Source of the DNA: an uncultured Burkholderiales bacterium
GTDB taxonomy: Bacteria; Pseudomonadota; Gammaproteobacteria; Burkholderiales; Casimicrobiaceae
DNA: 54,384 nt
NCBI GenBank assembly: GCA_937944385.1
Contig: CALDYQ010000051.1
Coordinates: 1 to 54,384, forward strand
Reading direction: 5' to 3'
Part shown: positions 1 through 8,268 of the stretch, piece by piece
Layout: each line of letters starts with the position of its first letter
Position numbering within the stretch: position 1 is the stretch's first letter
The notes under the pieces: model-generated
Told to the model about the DNA's origin: nothing
The model's database searches: none
The model's input: the letters and a program-made list of their open reading frames with translations, nothing else
Position numbers and translations under genes: made by a program

Positions 1-1556
1 ATGATGAAGGCAATCGAGCCCTTGTAGATCTGCCCGGTGGTCACCGCCGGGATCATGGCGCCGGTCACCCGGTCCTTGTAATCCACACGCGCCGCCACGC
101 TGCGTAGATAGAAGAGTGCGAAGCCGAACGGCGGTGTGAGGAACGAGGTCTGGAGATTCATCGCCACGATCACGCCGAACCAGATCATCAGCGCGGACGC
201 TGGTACGCCGGGCAGGAGTTCGGTGAGCGTCTTCTCGGCCACCGGCGCGAGGATCGGGATCACGATAAAGGCGATCTCGAAGAAGTCGATGAAAAAGCCG
301 AGCACGAAGATCAGCAGATTCACGACGATCAGGAAGCCCCAGGCACCGCCGGGCAGCGCGTCGAACAGATGCTCGACCCACACGTGGCCGTCGGCCGCGT
401 TGAATGTGAAGCTGAAGACGGTGGAACCGATCAGGATGAAGAGCACGAAGCTCGCGAGCTTGGCCGTGGCATCGAGCGCCTGCTTGAGCATCGGCAGCTT
501 CAACTTGCCCTTGACGGCGGCCATGATGAGGGCGCCGAGCGCCCCCATCGCGCCGCCCTCCGTCGGGGTGGCAATACCGAGGAAGATCGTGCCCAGCACG
601 AGAAAGATCAGGACGAGCGGCGGAATCAGCACGAACGTCACCTGCTGCGCAAGCCGCGAGATCAGGTGCAGCTTGAAGAGTTTGTTGCCGAGCGCCAGCA
701 CGAGCGCCACCAGCGAGGCCACCGTCATCGACATGATGAGGACCTCGTCGCCCGGCGCGGGCAGCGTGCGCCCAACCAGGGGGTTGATGATCGATTCGTG
801 CACCCGCGACCACGCGAAACCCGCGGCGCCAGCGATCACGAGCAGCACGAGAAGCGACTTGTGCCCGGAGGCGCCGTTCTCCTCGCGATAGATGCGCGCC
901 TCGGGCGGCAGCGCCGGCACCCACGCCGGACGCGTGATCGCAATTGCCACGATGAAGATGAGATACAGCCCAACCAGCATGAGTCCCGGCACGAGCGCGC
1001 CCTCGTACATGTCGCCAACCGAGCGGCCGAGCTGGTCAGCAAGCACGATCAGCACGAGTGACGGCGGCAGTGCCTGTGCGAGTGTGCCGGAGGCAGTGAT
1101 GGTGCCGGTGGCGATCGAGCGGTTGTAGCCATAGCGCAGCATGATCGGCAGCGAGATCAGGCCCATCGAGATGACCGCGGCGGCCACGACGCCGGTGGTC
1201 GCGGCGAGCAGCGCCCCCACGAGCACGACAGCAATCGCGATGCCGCCACGGACGGGACCGAAGACCTGGCCCACCGTCTCGAGCAAATCCTCGGCCATGC
1301 CGGAGCGTTCGAGGATGATGCCCATGAACGTGAAGAACGGGATCGCGAGCAGCGTGTCGTTCTGCATGATCCCCGCGATGCGCAGCGGCAGCGCCTGAAA
1401 CAGGGCCTGCGGGAACATGCCGAGTTCCATGCCGAGCAGACCGAAGGCCAGCCCGACGGCCGCGAGCGAAAAAGCCACCGGAAAGCCCGACAGAAGGAAG
1501 ACAAAGAGCCCGGCAAACAGCAGCGGCACGAAGTTCGTGACGATGAACTGACTCAT
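1..1556 (-). CDS. dctM: TRAP transporter large permease subunit DctM (partial, 3' end outside window)
   Basis: This is the 12-TM large membrane subunit of a tripartite ATP-independent periplasmic transporter, which imports organic acids using an ion gradient. The open frame reads from ATG at 1556 off the window edge (518 codons seen). The translation begins MSQFIVTNFVPLLFAGLF and is almost entirely hydrophobic helices. It contains the family motif GIATPTEGGAMGA about two-thirds along and ends in a typical ALMIWFGVIVAMNLQTSF stretch. The ATG overlaps the stop of dctQ (ATGA), with AAGGAGG upstream. No DctP solute-binding protein is visible in the window, so the substrate cannot be inferred. Confidence 0.93.
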   Translation of the reverse strand, partial: MSQFIVTNFVPLLFAGLFVFLLSGFPVAFSLAAVGLAFGLLGMELGMFPQALFQALPLRIAGIMQNDTLLAIPFFTFMGIILERSGMAEDLLETVGQVFGPVRGGIAIAVVLVGALLAATTGVVAAAVISMGLISLPIMLRYGYNRSIATGTITASGTLAQALPPSLVLIVLADQLGRSVGDMYEGALVPGLMLVGLYLIFIVAIAITRPAWVPALPPEARIYREENGASGHKSLLVLLVIAGAAGFAWSRVHESIINPLVGRTLPAPGDEVLIMSMTVASLVALVLALGNKLFKLHLISRLAQQVTFVLIPPLVLIFLVLGTIFLGIATPTEGGAMGALGALIMAAVKGKLKLPMLKQALDATAKLASFVLFILIGSTVFSFTFNAADGHVWVEHLFDALPGGAWGFLIVVNLLIFVLGFFIDFFEIAFIVIPILAPVAEKTLTELLPGVPASALMIWFGVIVAMNLQTSFLTPPFGFALFYLRSVAARVDYKDRVTGAMIPAVTTGQIYKGSIAFI

Positions 1557-2182
1557 GCGCGAGCCTCCTTGCCGGCGGCGGCAGCAGCCACGGCTTCCTT
1601 GCGCCGCGCTTCCTCGGCGAGTTCCTCGAGCAGACGCTGCTCGTCTGACTTTTCGGCTTCGCTCACCAGCGGGTCCGGGATGAGCCCGCGCAGGAAGGCG
1701 ATGCGCTTGATGAGCTCGGAAATGCCTTGGAGCAGAAGCAACGCAAAGCCGAGCGGAATGGCCAAATACGCCGGCCAACGGATCAGGCCACCGGCGTTGA
1801 GCGACAACTCACCCGTCTTGTACGCATTGAAGAAGAGCGGCCAGCCGAGCTTGATCACCAGCAGGCAGAACGGGATCAGGAAGAGCACGATCCCCACCAC
1901 GTCGATCCAGTTGCGCGCGCGCGGGGAGAGCCGCGCCGAGACGAAGTCGATGCGCACATGCGCATTCTTGAGGAACACATATCCGGCGCCGATCAGGAAG
2001 ACGTAAGCGAAGAGATACCACTGCAGTTCGAGCGCCGCATTCGAGCTCAAATCGAGCGTCTTGCGCAGGATGGCGTTGGCAGCGCTGATCAACGTCACCG
2101 CAAGGATCAGCCACATGATGAGCTTGCCGACGAGCAGGCTCAGGCGGTCGATCAGACGGCTGATGCTCAGAAGGAATCGCAA
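1553..2182 (-). CDS. dctQ: TRAP transporter small permease subunit DctQ
   Basis: This 209-aa small membrane subunit pairs with DctM. Four hydrophobic helices are visible, and the first half carries the DctQ-type region ALELQWYLFAYVFLIGAGY followed by NAHVRIDF. The C-terminal roughly 40 residues are a charged Ala/Glu/Lys-rich tail, longer than usual. The start chosen is TTG at 2182 because AAGGGGA sits just upstream; the frame stays open to 2587 but that extension is not DctQ-like. The gene is translationally coupled to dctM by a 4-nt overlap. A TACAAT hexamer on the minus strand (2310-2315) could be the -10 of its promoter. Confidence 0.9.
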   Translation of the reverse strand: MRFLLSISRLIDRLSLLVGKLIMWLILAVTLISAANAILRKTLDLSSNAALELQWYLFAYVFLIGAGYVFLKNAHVRIDFVSARLSPRARNWIDVVGIVLFLIPFCLLVIKLGWPLFFNAYKTGELSLNAGGLIRWPAYLAIPLGFALLLLQGISELIKRIAFLRGLIPDPLVSEAEKSDEQRLLEELAEEARRKEAVAAAAAGKEARA

Positions 2183-2418
2183 CGTTGTCCCCTTGTGCCT
2201 TGTGTGTTGGTGTCGTCCCGGGCCGGCGTCACGGCATTCGACGTCGATGCCCGCGTGGGCTGTCAGCTGATCAGGCGTGCGTGTACCCGATCGCCGGACG
2301 GCTGGGCGGATTGTAGGCAGCGCAGCGCCGGCACGGATGCGGGAAAACCGACCCTGCGCGCGGCAAGCAATGAAACCGTTGGTGCCGATTTCCGGTGTCC
2401 GGCAAAACGAATGACGGG

Positions 2419-3777
2419 CTACGCGCCAGCAATCTGCATCGACTCGATCAGAACCGAACCCACCTGCTTCGAGCCCCGCCGGTCGATGTCGCTGCCGATC
2501 GCGACGATGCGCGAGTAGAGCTCGAGCAGATTGCCGGAGATCGTGATCTCCGAGACCGGGTGCACGATCTCGCCGCCTTCGACCCAAAAGCCCGCCGCAC
2601 CGCGCGAGTAGTCGCCGGTCACGGGATTGACGCCCTGCCCCATCAACTCGGTCACCACGAGCCCACGTCCCATTTCTCGAGCGAGGCCGATGAGGTCGGC
2701 CTCGGTGGTCGGGCGCACGAGCAGGTTGTGATTGCCACCCGCATTGCCTGTGGTTCGCAGGCCGAGCTTCCGCGCGGAGTACGCAGAAAGGAAATAGCCC
2801 TGGATCGCGCCGCCTTCGACCACGGTGCGACGCCGGCAGGCCACGCCCTCGGCGTCAAACGGTGCACTGGCGTAGCCCTGCGGTATCAACGGGTCTTCGA
2901 CGATTTCGACCGCAGGCGCGAAGATCCGTTTGCCAACCGAGTCGACTAGAAACGATGTCTTCCGATAGAGCGCGCCGCCGTACAGCGCGCTGACCGCGTG
3001 GCCGATGAAGCCGCTCGCGATCCACGGCGCGAGCAGCACCGGTGCCGTCTGCGTGGCGATCTTGCGCGGATTGAGCCGTGCCACGGCCCGCTCGCCGGCC
3101 CGGCGTCCCACATCGGCCGCGGATTCGAGCTTCGAGGGCACCCTGTGCGAGGTGTACCAGTCATCACGCTCCATGGCGTCGCCCTCGCTCGCCAAGACCG
3201 CGCAATAGAGGTAGTGGGCGCTGGCACGGTATCCGCCCGTGAAGCCGTGGCTGTTCGCGTAGATGAACTCGTTCTCGCTCGTGCTCAGTGTCGCGCCCTC
3301 GGAGTTGTCGATGCGTCCGTCCACCGCGAAGGCGGCGGCTTCGCACTCGCGGGCGATTTCCTGCGCCCTTGTGACATCGATGGCCCAAGGATGATGGAGA
3401 TCGAGATCGGGAACGTCTCGCGCCATGTCCTCGGCATCGGCGAGTCCTGCGCAAGGGTCCGCGTTCGTGAAGCGCGCAATGGCGAGCGCCTTGTCGACCG
3501 CGGCTGCCACGGCCGAGGGCGAGAAGTCCGACGTCGTGGCGTTCCCCTTCGCGTATCCCGGCCCGCCACCCTTCGTGTCCTTGACGTATACCGTCACCGT
3601 GAGGCTTTGCTCGCCGGTGTGCTCGAGAGTTTCCAACTCGCCCATGCGCACGGTGACATTGAGCCCCGCGGATTGGGTGGTTTCAGCCTCGCACTGATCC
3701 GCGCCCTGGGCGCGCGCCCGGTCGAGCGCGGCGGAAGCAACGAGGTGCAGGCGTTCTGTCGGAAGGGCAAGGGGCAT
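2419..3777 (-). CDS. pmbA: Metalloprotease PmbA (TldE), TldD/E partner subunit
   Basis: This 452-aa protein (E. coli PmbA is about 450 aa) forms the TldD/TldE metalloprotease that matures and degrades small peptides. Recognisable segments include RMGELETLEHTGEQSLTVTV near the N-terminus, GYASAPFDAEGVACRRRTVV, the glycine-rich TTGNAGGNHNLLVRP and the C-terminal TGDYSRGAAGFWVEGGEI. As is normal for the TldE subunit, no HExxxH zinc motif is seen. The start is the ATG at 3777; the open frame continues upstream into unrelated sequence overlapping darP. It is divergent from darP, a neighbourhood common in betaproteobacteria. No tldD is in this window. Confidence 0.94.
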   Translation of the reverse strand: MPLALPTERLHLVASAALDRARAQGADQCEAETTQSAGLNVTVRMGELETLEHTGEQSLTVTVYVKDTKGGGPGYAKGNATTSDFSPSAVAAAVDKALAIARFTNADPCAGLADAEDMARDVPDLDLHHPWAIDVTRAQEIARECEAAAFAVDGRIDNSEGATLSTSENEFIYANSHGFTGGYRASAHYLYCAVLASEGDAMERDDWYTSHRVPSKLESAADVGRRAGERAVARLNPRKIATQTAPVLLAPWIASGFIGHAVSALYGGALYRKTSFLVDSVGKRIFAPAVEIVEDPLIPQGYASAPFDAEGVACRRRTVVEGGAIQGYFLSAYSARKLGLRTTGNAGGNHNLLVRPTTEADLIGLAREMGRGLVVTELMGQGVNPVTGDYSRGAAGFWVEGGEIVHPVSEITISGNLLELYSRIVAIGSDIDRRGSKQVGSVLIESMQIAGA

Positions 3778-3963
3778 CGGTACACGCCGATCGGTCGACC
3801 GGCAAGGGAGAACAGGGCTTGCGAGCATATCGGACTGGCAGAATCGTCCTCCATAGCCGTTTCCCGCCTGCCAGCACACGTGACTCGACGCGCCAAGAGT
3901 TTCACCCGCACCGATGTCGTGGTAACCGCGGTTACCGAGGGCAGCCCCGGAAGCGCCCCGACC

Positions 3964-4443
3964 ATGGCGCCATCGAAGTCCGCACTCAAGCGTCAGATGC
4001 ACGCCTTGCAGAACCTGGGCGATCGGATCGCGGGCCTCTCGCCCGAGCAATGGCGCGCGCTTGCGCTGCCCGAGCCGCTCGTCGATGCGCTCCACGAACT
4101 GGGCCGTCTCAAGGCACACGAGGCACGACGCCGGCAGATGCAGTTCATCGGCAAGCTCATGCGCGAGGTCGACCCCGGCCCGCTCGAAGCGCAACTCGAT
4201 CGCTGGGAGGCAGGCACCCGCGCGAACAAGGCCGCCTTCAAGGCGGCCGAGCGCTGGCGCGAACGGCTGCTCGCCGAGCCGGCGGCGGCCGAAGAACTGC
4301 TCGCGGCGCGCCCGGGCCTCGACCCTGCGGCGGTGATGCCGCTCGTCACCGAGGCGCGGCGCGCGCCGGGGAGCGTCGCGGCAACGACCGCTTCACGTAA
4401 GCTCTTTCGCCTGCTTCATGAGTCATTTCTGTCTGCGAGCTGA
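3964..4443 (+). CDS. darP: Ribosome biogenesis protein DarP/YjgA (DUF615)
   Basis: This 159-aa protein belongs to the DUF615/YjgA family, which associates with late 50S ribosomal precursors. The family core is visible as SKSALKRQMHALQNLGDRI near the N-terminus, followed by the conserved EARRRQMQFIGKLMRE helix and a Lys/Arg-rich C-terminus SRKLFRLLHE. The start is ATG 3964 with GGAAG about 10 nt upstream; in-frame GTG codons further upstream would add an Arg/Thr-rich extension unlike the family. It is divergent from pmbA across 186 bp that must hold both promoters, and mogA begins 4 nt downstream of its stop. Confidence 0.9.
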   Translation: MAPSKSALKRQMHALQNLGDRIAGLSPEQWRALALPEPLVDALHELGRLKAHEARRRQMQFIGKLMREVDPGPLEAQLDRWEAGTRANKAAFKAAERWRERLLAEPAAAEELLAARPGLDPAAVMPLVTEARRAPGSVAATTASRKLFRLLHESFLSAS

Positions 4444-4447
4444 ACCC

Positions 4448-5035
4448 ATGGAATCCGTCACGATCGGTCTTCTCTCCATCTCCGACCGCGCCTCGAGCGG
4501 CGTCTACGAGGACCGCGGCATCCCGGCCCTCCGGGACTGGCTCACGAAGGCGGTGAAAAACCCGCTCGAGTTCGTCGCGCGCGTGATTCCCGATGAACAG
4601 GCGCTGATCGAGCGCTCGCTGATCGAGCTCGCCGATCTCGACGGCTGTGACCTCGTGCTGACCACTGGCGGCACCGGCCCGGCGCGGCGGGACGTGACGC
4701 CCGAAGCGACGCTTGCGATCGCGCACAAGGTGATGTGGGGCTTTGGCGAGCAGGCGCGGCAGATCTCGCTCGCCTTCGTGCCCACCGCCATCCTTTCGCG
4801 TCAGGTGGCGGTGGTGCGGAGCCGCAGCCTCATCGTCAACCTGCCCGGCCAGCCCAAGTCGATCCAGGAGACGCTCGAGGGTGTGCGCAACGCCGACGGC
4901 AGCCCACGGGTGAGCGGCCTCTTCGCCGCCGTGCCCTACTGCGTCGATCTGATCGGTGGGCCGTACATCGAAACCGACGAGGCGGTATGCAAAGCCTTTC
5001 GGCCAAAGAGCGCGATTCGGCCGGCAACCGGTTGA
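4448..5035 (+). CDS. mogA: Molybdopterin adenylyltransferase MogA
   Basis: This 195-aa enzyme activates molybdopterin by adenylylation before molybdenum insertion. The MoCF-binding fold is marked by IGLLSISDRASSGVYEDRG at the N-terminus and by the signature TTGGTGPARRDVTPEAT in the middle. The later segment SLIVNLPGQPKSIQETLEG is also typical of MogA rather than MoaB. ATG 4448 follows the darP stop by 4 nt, so the two genes are probably cotranscribed. No other molybdenum cofactor genes are in the window. Confidence 0.93.
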   Translation: MESVTIGLLSISDRASSGVYEDRGIPALRDWLTKAVKNPLEFVARVIPDEQALIERSLIELADLDGCDLVLTTGGTGPARRDVTPEATLAIAHKVMWGFGEQARQISLAFVPTAILSRQVAVVRSRSLIVNLPGQPKSIQETLEGVRNADGSPRVSGLFAAVPYCVDLIGGPYIETDEAVCKAFRPKSAIRPATG

Positions 5036-5288
5036 ACCCGATCTATGCGGGTCTCACGCCGCATCGAACGACGGTCCTTCTGATCGACTCCCGCACGAAC
5101 GGCGCGGAAGCGCGGCCGACGCCATCTCGCGCAGTATCGGTTAGGGCTGATTTTTTGTGACACCGTCGCCACTACGATTGCGCTCGCATGCCACGGGGTG
5201 GCGGGCTGGCGCTGATTCGGTCCGGACATCCTCCGCTCCGGGGGTAGGCCACGCCGAACTGGATGATGCGACGGGCAGGACGTCCCCG

Positions 5289-6830
5289 TCAGTCGGACCA
5301 TGAGCCAACAGGAGGCAGCGAGCCGGCTCCGGCGAGCACCAGCAGCAGCCGGATGACGCCGAGCATATCTGCTCGGCTTCGCGGATCGGCAGAGACGACG
5401 GCCATCGGTCCGCCGTAGCAGCGTCGGACTGCCGCGCGGAAGGCGTCTAGCGACGGCGTAAACTCACACACGCGATTGAGTGCAACGACGACCGGAACGC
5501 CTGGAGCGCGGACTCGGATGAGTGAGAACCAGTGGGACAAACCATCGATTGGCTTCTCGGCGCTCGCATCGACGAGCACGATAGCGCCGTGCGCGCCCTG
5601 TAACAAGGTCTCGGCCACCATCCGAAAGCGCTCCTGTCCGGGCGCGCTGTAGATGAAGATCGGTTCACCCTGCGCATGAAGAACGCCAAAGTCGAAACCG
5701 ATGGTCGTGTCGGATTTGACCTGTCGCTCGCCCTCATTCTGAATGGCGACGTCCATGGTCATTGCCGCCGCCTCGAGGAGCGTTTTCAGGGCGGTGGTCT
5801 TGCCCGATCCGAAATCGCCGCAGATGACGAGTTTGTTCTCGACGGTCCTCGCCCGTGGCGCGGGTGCGGTCTTCTGGCTCGCGGATACGGACGCCCCCGC
5901 GCGGGGCGCAAGACCGAGCAAGCGCGCAAGTGCACGCATGGCTTGCGGCAAAGCGGAGGCGACGCTCTCCGGCCGCGGCACGGCTTGGGCCTCGTCCGGG
6001 GTTGCCAGGGGCAGACGCCGGACCATGGTGCCGCTCGCGAGTCCACAGACGACAAGCGCGCGCGCGAGGTCGCCCGCGCTCGCGCGCGTGCTTTCGACGT
6101 AGGCGCCGACCGTTGAACGCTTCTCTTGTGGCCAGAGCGCAGCGAGCGCCGAGGAATGCGCGAGCACGCCGACCACATCCGGGAAGTCGCAGATTTCTAC
6201 CCAGATTCCATCTGGCACCACGAACCGGTCCCGATGACGCAGGCAGATGGCAAAGCTCAAGGCCTCGAGCGACTGCCATGAGGACCAAGCTTCCTCTGTG
6301 TTCGCCTCGGAGACGTGCGCTGACGCGACCCACTCGCCACCGGCTTCACGGGCCAGCGTCGTGAGATCGACATTGCTTCGAAACCAAGGCTCTCGACCAA
6401 ACTCCACGACGATTCCCGACGCCGGCTTGACCAGGCGCTTTCCGACATGCGCCCTCGCCAGGCAACGGGCGAGCACGTGCTCGAGCAGCCCTGTCACCGG
6501 AACGCGGCCGCCGAATCCGCCGATCGTGATCCCGGAGGATGCGAGCGAAGAGGCAAGCGATTTGCAGAATTCGCCAAAAAGACGCGGTATCGCCAGTCGT
6601 TGGAAATTCAACGCGCCGAGCGAAACGACCGGAATTGCGCGTGCAGAGGCGAACCGGCGCGCCTGCGCCGCGAGGACATCGCCCTCGGCGCATAGCAAGG
6701 CTGCGCAGTCGAAGCGCCCATGCCATGAACGCAGCGAGATGCCGGAGCTTTCCGCCAGTGCGGTGAAATCCGGCAGGCTTAGCTGATTGCGAAGACCTGC
6801 CGGCAAGCCGACATGACGCACGACACGCAC
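5289..6830 (-). CDS. Large protein with C-terminal Ras/CvnD-like small GTPase domain
   Basis: This 513-aa protein has a novel layout. Residues 1-330 match no family I recognise; an Ala/Pro/Arg linker (about 310-330) leads to a P-loop GTPase domain at about 332-505. Visible G motifs are Walker A GDFGSGKTT (338-346), switch I DTTIGFDFG (374-382), and G3 SAPGQERFR (395-403), in which Ser replaces the usual Asp as Thr does in MglA. G4 is ALNRVCE (450-456), lacking the canonical NKxD Asp. The pattern resembles CvnD/COG2229 GTPases of actinobacterial conservons. GTG 6830 is chosen because GAGGGG overlapping the BLUF stop provides a ribosome site. It is the last gene of the BLUF/roadblock block. Confidence 0.85.
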   Translation of the reverse strand: MRVVRHVGLPAGLRNQLSLPDFTALAESSGISLRSWHGRFDCAALLCAEGDVLAAQARRFASARAIPVVSLGALNFQRLAIPRLFGEFCKSLASSLASSGITIGGFGGRVPVTGLLEHVLARCLARAHVGKRLVKPASGIVVEFGREPWFRSNVDLTTLAREAGGEWVASAHVSEANTEEAWSSWQSLEALSFAICLRHRDRFVVPDGIWVEICDFPDVVGVLAHSSALAALWPQEKRSTVGAYVESTRASAGDLARALVVCGLASGTMVRRLPLATPDEAQAVPRPESVASALPQAMRALARLLGLAPRAGASVSASQKTAPAPRARTVENKLVICGDFGSGKTTALKTLLEAAAMTMDVAIQNEGERQVKSDTTIGFDFGVLHAQGEPIFIYSAPGQERFRMVAETLLQGAHGAIVLVDASAEKPIDGLSHWFSLIRVRAPGVPVVVALNRVCEFTPSLDAFRAAVRRCYGGPMAVVSADPRSRADMLGVIRLLLVLAGAGSLPPVGSWSD

Positions 6831-6840
6831 GACAACCCCC

Positions 6841-7266
6841 TCAGCCTGCGAGCGTACGCGTCGGTACGACGGTGAGAAGCAGGCGCTCGACGATTTCGGA
6901 ATCAAGCGTCAAAGGGTCGAATCCCGTGCGGGAAAGCCCGAAAGCCTCGGCCTGTTCGGCGAGGGACTGCATCGGTGCGTAGGCCATCGACCATTCGGCC
7001 CAGAAGCGAACATGCGTCCGGGCGTAGCCGAGAAGTCGCGGATCAGAATGCCGTTTGTCCTGGACAATAAAACAGTAAAGACGGTTGACAGCTTCCGTGT
7101 CCCCCTCGAGCGCCTGAACGAAGTGATTGCTGCCCACGACGAGGAGGCCAGTGATCCCAAGCCTTGGGTTGTTGCGCTGGGCGCTCGCGACAATGGCGCG
7201 CGCATGATTCGGCGCGTGATCGACTGCCCGGCTCGCGTAGATTAAGCGGACGAGGTTCTCGCTCAT
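6841..7266 (-). CDS. BLUF-domain blue-light photoreceptor
   Basis: This 141-aa stand-alone BLUF protein should bind FAD and change the flavin hydrogen-bond network on blue-light excitation. All expected photocycle residues are present: Tyr10 (LIYASR), Asn33 (RNNPRLGITGLL), Gln51 (HFVQALEG), and Trp92 and Met94 (EWSMAY). After the about 95-residue domain there is a roughly 45-residue tail with no recognised output domain, so signalling is presumably by protein contact. Its ATG overlaps the stop of the roadblock gene by 4 nt, and its stop lies 10 nt before the GTPase-protein start. This tight packing makes the GTPase or roadblock proteins its likely partners (inference). Confidence 0.93.
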   Translation of the reverse strand: MSENLVRLIYASRAVDHAPNHARAIVASAQRNNPRLGITGLLVVGSNHFVQALEGDTEAVNRLYCFIVQDKRHSDPRLLGYARTHVRFWAEWSMAYAPMQSLAEQAEAFGLSRTGFDPLTLDSEIVERLLLTVVPTRTLAG

Positions 7267-7661
7267 CGTTCGACCTCAGGCAGCTCCTCGACGAGTTGCG
7301 TGAGTTGGCTCGCAAGGCGCCGTGAATTCGACAGCAAAATACCTTGCGGGCAACTCACATCCGTCACGATCAAGAGTCCGTAGCGACTGGAGATGGTTCG
7401 CATCGACAACTCCCCGCCATCGGTCGTAAGCAAAACCTCGGCGCACGACTGACCTCCGATCTCGCGCGCTGCGCTACCCGTGATTGAGAGAATGGTTGCA
7501 GTGATTGCGGAGAGCCGATCGAAGTCGAGCGGCTGGGCCTGAGCGACGCCGACCACCGTCCGCCCGTCGAGTGTGCAGACAAGGCCACCACGCGCGCGGC
7601 GGGTCTGATCGATCGCCGCGCGCAGATGCTTGGCCATGGCAGTCCGCAACTCCTCTTTCAT
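7263..7661 (-). CDS. Roadblock/LC7-domain protein (MglB/CvnB-like)
   Basis: This 132-aa protein has the single-domain size of roadblock/LC7 proteins that bind and regulate small GTPases (MglB on MglA, CvnB on CvnD). The pattern is visible as an amphipathic N-terminal helix, ARGGLVCTLDGRTVVGVA, a long helix DFDRLSAITATILSITGSAAR, then strands AEVLLTTDGGELSMRTI and YGLLIVTDVSCPQGILLSNSRR. It is translationally coupled to the BLUF gene (ATGA overlap). The ribosome-binding site is poor: a run of seven C directly precedes the ATG. A 208-nt spacer separates it from the second roadblock-like gene upstream. Confidence 0.85.
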   Translation of the reverse strand: MKEELRTAMAKHLRAAIDQTRRARGGLVCTLDGRTVVGVAQAQPLDFDRLSAITATILSITGSAAREIGGQSCAEVLLTTDGGELSMRTISSRYGLLIVTDVSCPQGILLSNSRRLASQLTQLVEELPEVER

Positions 7662-7869
7662 GGGGGGGCACTCGATGCAACAAGGAGGGGGTCATTGATG
7701 GGATTCGACGGGCCAAGGTCTTCGTATTCGGACCGCCCGTCATCCAACTCGAGAGCAGTGACCCGTCCAAAGCAAGCGACGTGCTGGCCGGTCCGCATGG
7801 GCTTTCATCGAAAGTGCCGCCTACAACGCTCAAAGCGGCCGAGGCGAGCCCGTCGAGTACGTCATTTGG

Positions 7870-8268
7870 CTAGACCATGGCCTCGAGGGACGGGCAAGCC
7901 AGTCGGGCTTTCGAAAGCGCCATCCCGATGTTTGCACTATTACGACAGACGAAGACCGCGACTGCGTTTTGCTTTTTTGGTAACCGCAGGAAGACGTGAA
8001 TCAGGTTCGCGCTGTAGACGATGATTTCCCGGAAGTAATGCTCGGCGGAAGCCGTGCCTCGCGCGGCCTTGAAGTGGTTTTCGATGGCGACGACGTTAGG
8101 GCCCTGAAACAGATCGGCGGTCGCCGCAGCGACCAGGTCGAGTACAGCCGCCGGATGGGAGTCCACCGTCTTGACATCGAGCAGTAGACCGCTGTCGACA
8201 TCGACGAGGCCGACCGCAACACATTCCGGGACCATGGCTTGAGCGTCATTGAGCGCTTTGGAGGGCAT
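7870..8268 (-). CDS. Second roadblock/LC7-like protein
   Basis: This 132-aa protein is the same length as the neighbouring roadblock protein and has the same alternation: an N-terminal helix, CVAVGLVDVDSGLLLDVKTV, a helix PAAVLDLVAAATADLFQG, then strands FREIIVYSANLIHVFLRL and NAVAVFVCRNSANIG, and a terminal helix. It is divergent in sequence and I assign it by fold pattern only. ATG 8268 is preceded by AGAAAGG at good spacing; an in-frame TTG at 8274 is less likely. Base composition here looks more AT-rich than the flanking genes, suggesting acquisition by transfer. Confidence 0.65.
   Translation of the reverse strand: MPSKALNDAQAMVPECVAVGLVDVDSGLLLDVKTVDSHPAAVLDLVAAATADLFQGPNVVAIENHFKAARGTASAEHYFREIIVYSANLIHVFLRLPKKQNAVAVFVCRNSANIGMALSKARLACPSLEAMV

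Noticed and set aside
136-1061. Plus-strand ORFs over the start of the window
   Set aside because: They oppose dctM, which is not closed inside the window but shows clear TRAP motifs.
2183-2587. N-terminal extension of dctQ by 135 codons
   Set aside because: The extension is not hydrophobic and has no relation to DctQ; a good ribosome site precedes TTG 2182.
5036-5288. Terminator between mogA and the GTPase gene
   Set aside because: A T6 run occurs near 5150 but no stable stem precedes it on either strand.
7505-8024. Plus-strand ORFs within the roadblock region as an alternative coding strand
   Set aside because: The minus-strand proteins have coherent folds and coupled starts; the plus-strand ones do not.
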